This document shows, piece after piece, positions 58,403 through 64,000 of a stretch of DNA of 64,000 nt (position 1 is the first letter of the stretch; each line of letters begins with the position of its first letter). This DNA comes from Xestospongia bergquistia (taxonomy: Eukaryota; Porifera; Demospongiae; Haplosclerida; Petrosiidae). The notes beneath the pieces are model-generated. The model was not told where the DNA came from. It ran no database searches and worked only from the letters and a program-made list of their open reading frames with translations. Where the stretch lies: positions 4,759,001 through 4,823,000 of the forward strand of contig OZ014411.1 of assembly GCA_963965975.1 (NCBI GenBank). The letters are read 5' to 3'. The translations under genes were made by a program, and so were the position numbers.

Positions 58403-60998
58403 CAGTAGCAGGCGTCACTGGACAGTTGAAGGATTTGAGAACAAATTAATTATTTCAGAGAGGTGTGGTCAACATCTCTAGTTACTACACACTGAGTTTT
58501 TAATAATATGTGGGTGTATAAAAGGTGGCATATATAGCATATATTGGTATGACGTTAGTTATTGCTATAATATTCATATAACTTTTAAGATATGCCTACC
58601 ACAGAAGACTATGTGTGACTACTGATTGACTTTAAGTCAATCTATAGTCATATATAGTGTTTCTCTAGTATATATGTTGTGACATATGATATAAATATAT
58701 ATATATATATAGAATTTAAGATTGAAAGTTATAAGCAATTTACAATTCTAGAACTAAAGAAAAGTAAAACTATAAGTTAAATATGTTTCTGATTGTAAGA
58801 AGACAAATAAAATCGAATTTATGCACTGTAACTGTGATGATCAGACATGCAATAACTTCAGTGCTGTCACTCATTAGTGATTAAATTACACATTGTCTTT
58901 ACTATAAAATAAATAATAATAATTATTTGTGCACGTTTTTAGTTCGTTTATCATTGATTTTTCAAATCCCAACTAGTCATATGAGACATACTTTGTCTAT
59001 ACTATCAACAATTATCAGATGAACATACCAAGTATATGTGTAGTGTGCATTTTTTGTCTGGCTGGTCAAACATTGCTCCTCAATCAACTACATATGAATT
59101 TACATATTTCAATGTTCTGGAAAATAATACATGTACAGTTAAGATCAATTAATTTAAAAGAGTAAATCACATGATCTACCAACAGACCCCTCATTCCTTC
59201 ATCACCTGACTATCCAGTCTCTTTCTACCTGATCATCCAGTAGAAAATATCAATGTTAATCATATCGAGGTGGCGAAGGATTTTGTACAACCTAGATTTC
59301 ATATACAAGTCCTATAGATATTTGTTACATCTACAATTATATTTCAGAGTTTCCAGGTTCAAATCAGACAATTGTGGTTTCAAGTATAACTGAACCAGTA
59401 ATAAGAGTATAGTGAAGTTTACTTACAATATTGTGCCAGTTATTGTTTTTCATACTTTAGTTAAGTATTAGTATTATTGAATGTCTGTCATGACAGTTAG
59501 ATAGTAACTGAGATAGCAATTGCGAAGGATTGGTTACATTCGTGTTTGTAATAAACATAGCATCTGACAGCCAGTCAACCATGTCTTTGATTGATGGTAT
59601 AGGTGGTTGATTGTGAGATGCTACTAATAGTAGAGTGTGCAACAACTAGTTTCAACTCTTATCATGTCAGATTTCAACATTTGAAGTGGTGACTGAGTAT
59701 TGTGGTTCATTGGTATTGAGAATAAATGTGTCTTTTCACAAGATAAAATATTTCTTTAGGATTCAGTTCATTTTAACAAGAGTAATAGACTCTTATTAGG
59801 GAGTGATCAAGATACAAGGAGTCATCAATATCAAATTTCAATAAAAGGAAGATATATACATTGTTGGAGTGCATATTTTAGTAATAATCTCAAGACAAAA
59901 GGTGACATTAAATCTGACATATCTAGTTTTAGGTAAGTGATAACATATTGAAATCTCATTCCTAGGCCGGTGACTAAGTATATCTGCTCATCTGAGCCTA
60001 CAAGGTTAGGAACTGCTTGTTTAATTCATTAGTGGCTATTAATTGCTCTAGTAGGTTATACAATTATATTTCAGAGTTTCCAGTTTCAAAACCTGACAAT
60101 GTGTGGTTTGAGTATATCTGTAGTTAGACTATAGTGAAGTTAACTTACAATATTGTGCTAGTAATTGTTTTTCATACTTTAATTAAGTATTATTATTGAA
60201 TGTCTGTCATGACAATTCAATTAGATAGTTAACATAGCAATTGTGAACATTTATTGGTTACATTCATGTTAGTAATTAGATGACAACCAGTTGACAGTGT
60301 TTTTGATTGATGGTATAGGTGGTTGGTTGTGAAGTGTTACAAACAGTAGAGTGTCTAAAAGCAAATCTATACATAGGAATGAGATTTCAATATCTTGTCA
60401 CATACCTAACACCAGATATGTCTGATTTAACATTCCCTTTTGTCTTGAGATTATTACTAAAATATGCACTCCAACAATGTATATATCTTCCTTGTATAGA
60501 AGTTTGATATTGATGACTCCTTGTATCTTGATCACTCTCTAATAAGAGTCTATTAGTCTTATTAAAATGAACTGGATCCTATAGAAATGTCTTATCTGAT
60601 CTAAGTGAAATTCATTCTCAATACCAATGAACAACATAACATAGTCACCAGCTCTAATGTTAAATTCTGCTATGTTAGAGTTGAAAAATAGTTATTGTAG
60701 AGGTGACTGCATATCTGCTCATCTTAGCCTACAAGGTTAAGAACTGGTTGTTTGATTAATTCAATGGATTACATACACAAACAGTTGGCAGTTCTTACTG
60801 ATTATTCATACCGTTACTACTTAAGTTGAAAGCAAATTTGTTGTTTTCTCTTCCTTTGATGTGGTTACTCATGCCTTAATTATAAGGTATGAGTAGCTAC
60901 AACTAGTATCTCCTGCATCAGGGCTTATCTAAGGCAGTATATATTGTGTGCTTTCTGGATTCTGAAAATTGGTTCTTGCTTCTATTAGAAGAGGAGCT
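58403..60998. other. Divergent intergenic region between ITAM-like copy 4 and receptor-like gene
   Basis: 58570-60015 duplicates 53700-55140. 60080-60360 resembles 56140-56440. 60350-60680 carries the dispersed block in the opposite orientation to 59670-59990. A half fold-back lies at 60745-60900. Candidate promoters of both flanking genes lie here, but no element can be named. Confidence 0.6.
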
Positions 60999-63900
60999 AT
61001 GTACATAAAGTCTTTGCATTTGGTAAGAATTAGTTATTTCTAAATACAAAAAGTTGCTTATCTTTTAATGTTGTTATTATATTACTTACATTGTTAAAAG
61101 TAAAATTAAATGATCAATATCCAACATTTTATGTTATATACAATGAATTTATTATCATATCTCACTTTTAGATTATTTTGGTTAATGTAACATTTCAAGC
61201 AAATGCTCTGATTTATTATGTCACACCCACTACTGGTATACAAAGTTGTCCTACTAATCAACATTGCCATACTCTTTCCTACTACATCATGAATAAAATA
61301 TTATATATATCATCTAACATCACATGTACATTGATATTCATGGATGGTGAACATCTGTTGCATGAAAATACCACACTATTTATTGATGGTCTACATGAAA
61401 TACAGCTACTTGGCAAAGGTCAGTGGATAGATGGTTTTAACTGGTCAGTAATGGAGTCAACTGTTGTCATCAGATGTATTAATGTCAATGGTACTGGTAT
61501 AAGTATCTACAACACAAAAATTGTACATATTGAAGGGATAACAATTACTGATTGTGATATAGGCATTATGATCAATACTGCTTCAAATGTATTCTTAAAT
61601 AATCTGTCATTACAAAATAACAGTGATATTGGATTGTTCATTGCTTCAACATTGAGTGTTACTGTTACAAACAGTTCCTTCAGTCTTAATAAGCATCATG
61701 GAATGGTAACTGTACTAACTTTTCTAGCCATAACTCACTCTAATTTTTCATTCAGCAATGATACGGATGTAAATGGTGTTGGAAGTTTGTATGCAAAAAT
61801 GGCTAAAAACAGTATCAGTAAAATTCAAATATATGACAGCCTTTTTTATAACAATTTTGATAACTACACAGGAGGAGTGTGCCTAGTATTATCAAATACT
61901 ACTACACATGTCACTGTTAAAAAAAGTTCTTTTATTGGTAATTATGGTGAAACAGGAGGTCTTTATGTGTATGTAAATAAAGGAAGTGCAGTAGTTACAA
62001 TTAATCAAACACAATTTTTAAATAATATTGGAACACTTATAGGAGGGGCATTTCTTACTGGGTCTGATAATGACTTTCCTATCATTTTCAGTTTTAACCA
62101 AACTAAATTCACTAATAATAGTGGTACCTCAGGAGGTCTATTTGTAACCAGATATGGACTAGGTTGTACACAAGTTGAGATTGTCGATACTATGTTTTTA
62201 AACAATAATGGAGGCGGAGCAACAATATCAATATACTATGCAGGCTGCAAATGTAACAAACATAATACATTGCAAAACACAATATTTTCTAATAACAGTG
62301 TCATGAGTTCTTTGTCTGCATCTCTATGGATTGAAGGTAATGTTGATGTTAGATTAGTCAATGTTACTGTTGAAGACCATCAGTATTTTAGCTCACTACC
62401 AACCAATGGCAATGCTGCTTTAAAAATTATTTGTGAAAATAGAAGACAGACAGTTTATATAACAAATCTTACCATTGTTGACAATAAATTGACTGGTCTT
62501 GGCATTAAAAAATGTTATGTCAATTTTGAACACATATCAAGTACTCTAGCTAACAACAATTCCCCATTGAAAGGTGGTGGTATTTATCTTGATGATGATG
62601 CCACATTAACTTCTACTGTAATGGTTTATTTTATAAATAATACTGCTCAACATAAAGGTGGAGCAATATTTTCTACTGCAGTATTGGCTAAGCAGGAATA
62701 CCAAGAAACACAATATTATAATATCCCATTTCATATGATAGGTTGTACATATCATAATTTTAAGGTCAATTTTGACAATAATTATGCCAGAATTGCTGGA
62801 AATGACATCTACGGTGGAAGATATATTCAATTACAATCTCCTACACTTCAATTCAAAGATATAATCATTTGTTCCTATAATTATTCACATGATTGTTTTC
62901 CTAATACTAATATATTGCCATGTATTTCTTCAGATCCTGTTGGAGTTTGTGTCTGTAGTAACTATCAAATTAACTGTGATAAAAGAGTGCTTCATTTAAA
63001 AGTGTATCCTGCTCAAAGATTTGATCTCCCATTAGTGACTGTTGGATTATGTGGAGGTATTAGTCCTGGAGTAATAGTTACACAGAGTATGGGAATCATT
63101 GTTTTACTTGGAGAGTCTAATCAACAAACACAGACACATTGTAAAAACTTCACCTATCAACTACAACAAACTATGACATCAAATCAAACAACTTTCATTA
63201 TTAAAACGGATATAGATCGATCCTTTGATATTGTTGAATCTACATTAACTGTCAAAGTTACATTTTTGCCATGTCCATTGGGTCTACAATCACACAACTC
63301 CACAGGAGAGTGCACATGTAACGATATCATCAGTTCTTTTCAAACACAATGTAATGTGTCTTGGTTGCCTTACCCAATTAAAAGATTTGGGAATAACTGG
63401 TTTTCTTTTAATAAAGAATTTAATTGTATAATCTCATATACCAACTGCCCATTTGATTATTGTGATCAATCTCTTGTGTCTCTCAGTCTTAATAAGTCTG
63501 ATATTCAGTGCACTAACAATAGATCGGGCACACTTTGTGGACAATGTCAATCAGGACATAGTTTAATTTTAGGATCTAATAAATGTGTTATATGCAGCAA
63601 CACTTACTTATCATTACTTGTGCCATTTTTAATAGCCGGGATAATTTTAGTAGTGTTTTTATTGATCCTAAACATGACTGTATCATTTGGTAGTATCAAT
63701 GGGTTACTCTTTTATGCTAACATTATCAAGTTAAATGAGACTGTGTTGTTTCCTAATGGCAATGTACCTGCTTTGACTCAATTTATTGCTTGGCTTAATC
63801 TTGATCTTGGTATTGAAACATGTTTCTTTGATGGACTTGATGCTTATTGGAAGGCATGGCTACAGTTTGCATTTCCATTGTACATTTGGTTGCTTATTGC

Positions 63901-64000
63901 AGGCATTGTCATTGGTTGCCACTATAATGGGAATTGTCACGCCTTTTTGGCAATAATGCAGTACCTGTTCTGGCTACACTTATCCTAATGTCATACACTA
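60999..64000 (+). CDS. Beta-helix multi-pass receptor-like protein, paralogue (3' end beyond window)
   Basis: Exon 1 (60999-61022) encodes MYIKSLHL. After a GT-AG intron, exon 2 (from 61172) continues IILVNVTFQANA|LIYYV, giving a complete signal peptide. The ectodomain starts with TPTTGIQSCPTNQHCHTLSYY and has repeated xSxFxxN...GG strands (SSFIGNYGETGG, TQFLNNIGTLIGG, TKFTNNSGTSGG), typical of a right-handed beta-helix. Then come the CPFDYC...NRSGTLCGQC...LGSNKC module and the first membrane segments. One base appears to be missing between about 63911 and 63928. The expected frame resumes at 63928 (RLFGNNAVPVLATLILMSY), so the open frame stops at 63988. Either a recent null mutation, an intron boundary or a sequencing error. 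The gene runs off the window. Confidence 0.75.

Overview
The window reads as nuclear DNA of an early-branching animal. It is AT-rich, and its spliced genes carry short GT-AG introns (down to 47 bp). It holds a JNK-type MAP kinase, a COQ3 methyltransferase, PTIP-like BRCT sequence, MACPF proteins, a decayed Ty3/Gypsy retrotransposon and many fold-back elements. The gene content and compact introns suggest a demosponge such as Amphimedon; this is inference, because no search was run. No rRNA, tRNA, CRISPR or bacterial operon structure was seen.

Layout. 1-9486: a higher-order tandem array of 2.26 or 3.37 kb units, each carrying an intact copy of the last exon of COQ3. 9042-10305 (minus): a complete four-exon COQ3 gene that uses the array's rightmost exon copy. 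10.3-15.9 kb: gene-poor, with hAT-transposase and integrase-zinc-finger relics. 15966-25375 (plus): a 13-exon JNK gene, resolved exon by exon into 368 codons plus stop. 26.9-28.0 kb and 34.1-35.2 kb (minus): two MACPF-like GPI-anchored protein genes. The second carries a nonsense codon, and the two share a 358-bp identical tract. Between them lie a Gypsy pol pseudogene (about 29.9-31.9 kb) and several fold-back elements. 37.4-38.9 kb (minus): the 5' part of a PTIP (PAXIP1)-like gene. 39.0-39.4 kb: a degenerate minisatellite.

40.5-64 kb is a locally expanded cluster of two gene families. Family 1 is a large surface protein: signal peptide, right-handed beta-helix-like ectodomain with FxxN/GGA repeats, Cys-rich juxtamembrane module and a multi-pass membrane domain. 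It has a complete copy at 40527-44312 (minus), a near-complete copy at 60999-64000 (plus, frameshifted near its end and cut by the window edge) and two fragments (48.7-49.1 kb and 55.35-55.74 kb). Family 2 is four small two-exon genes on the minus strand (46.5, 49.4, 52.5 and 57.4 kb). They encode about 142-residue proteins with a two-pass membrane hairpin and a tail with YxxI-x8-YxxL spacing, which fits the ITAM consensus. Copy 2 has lost this motif. The two families are repeatedly adjacent and appear to have been amplified together. They are the best candidate here for an undescribed receptor-adaptor system, though the functional pairing is inference only.
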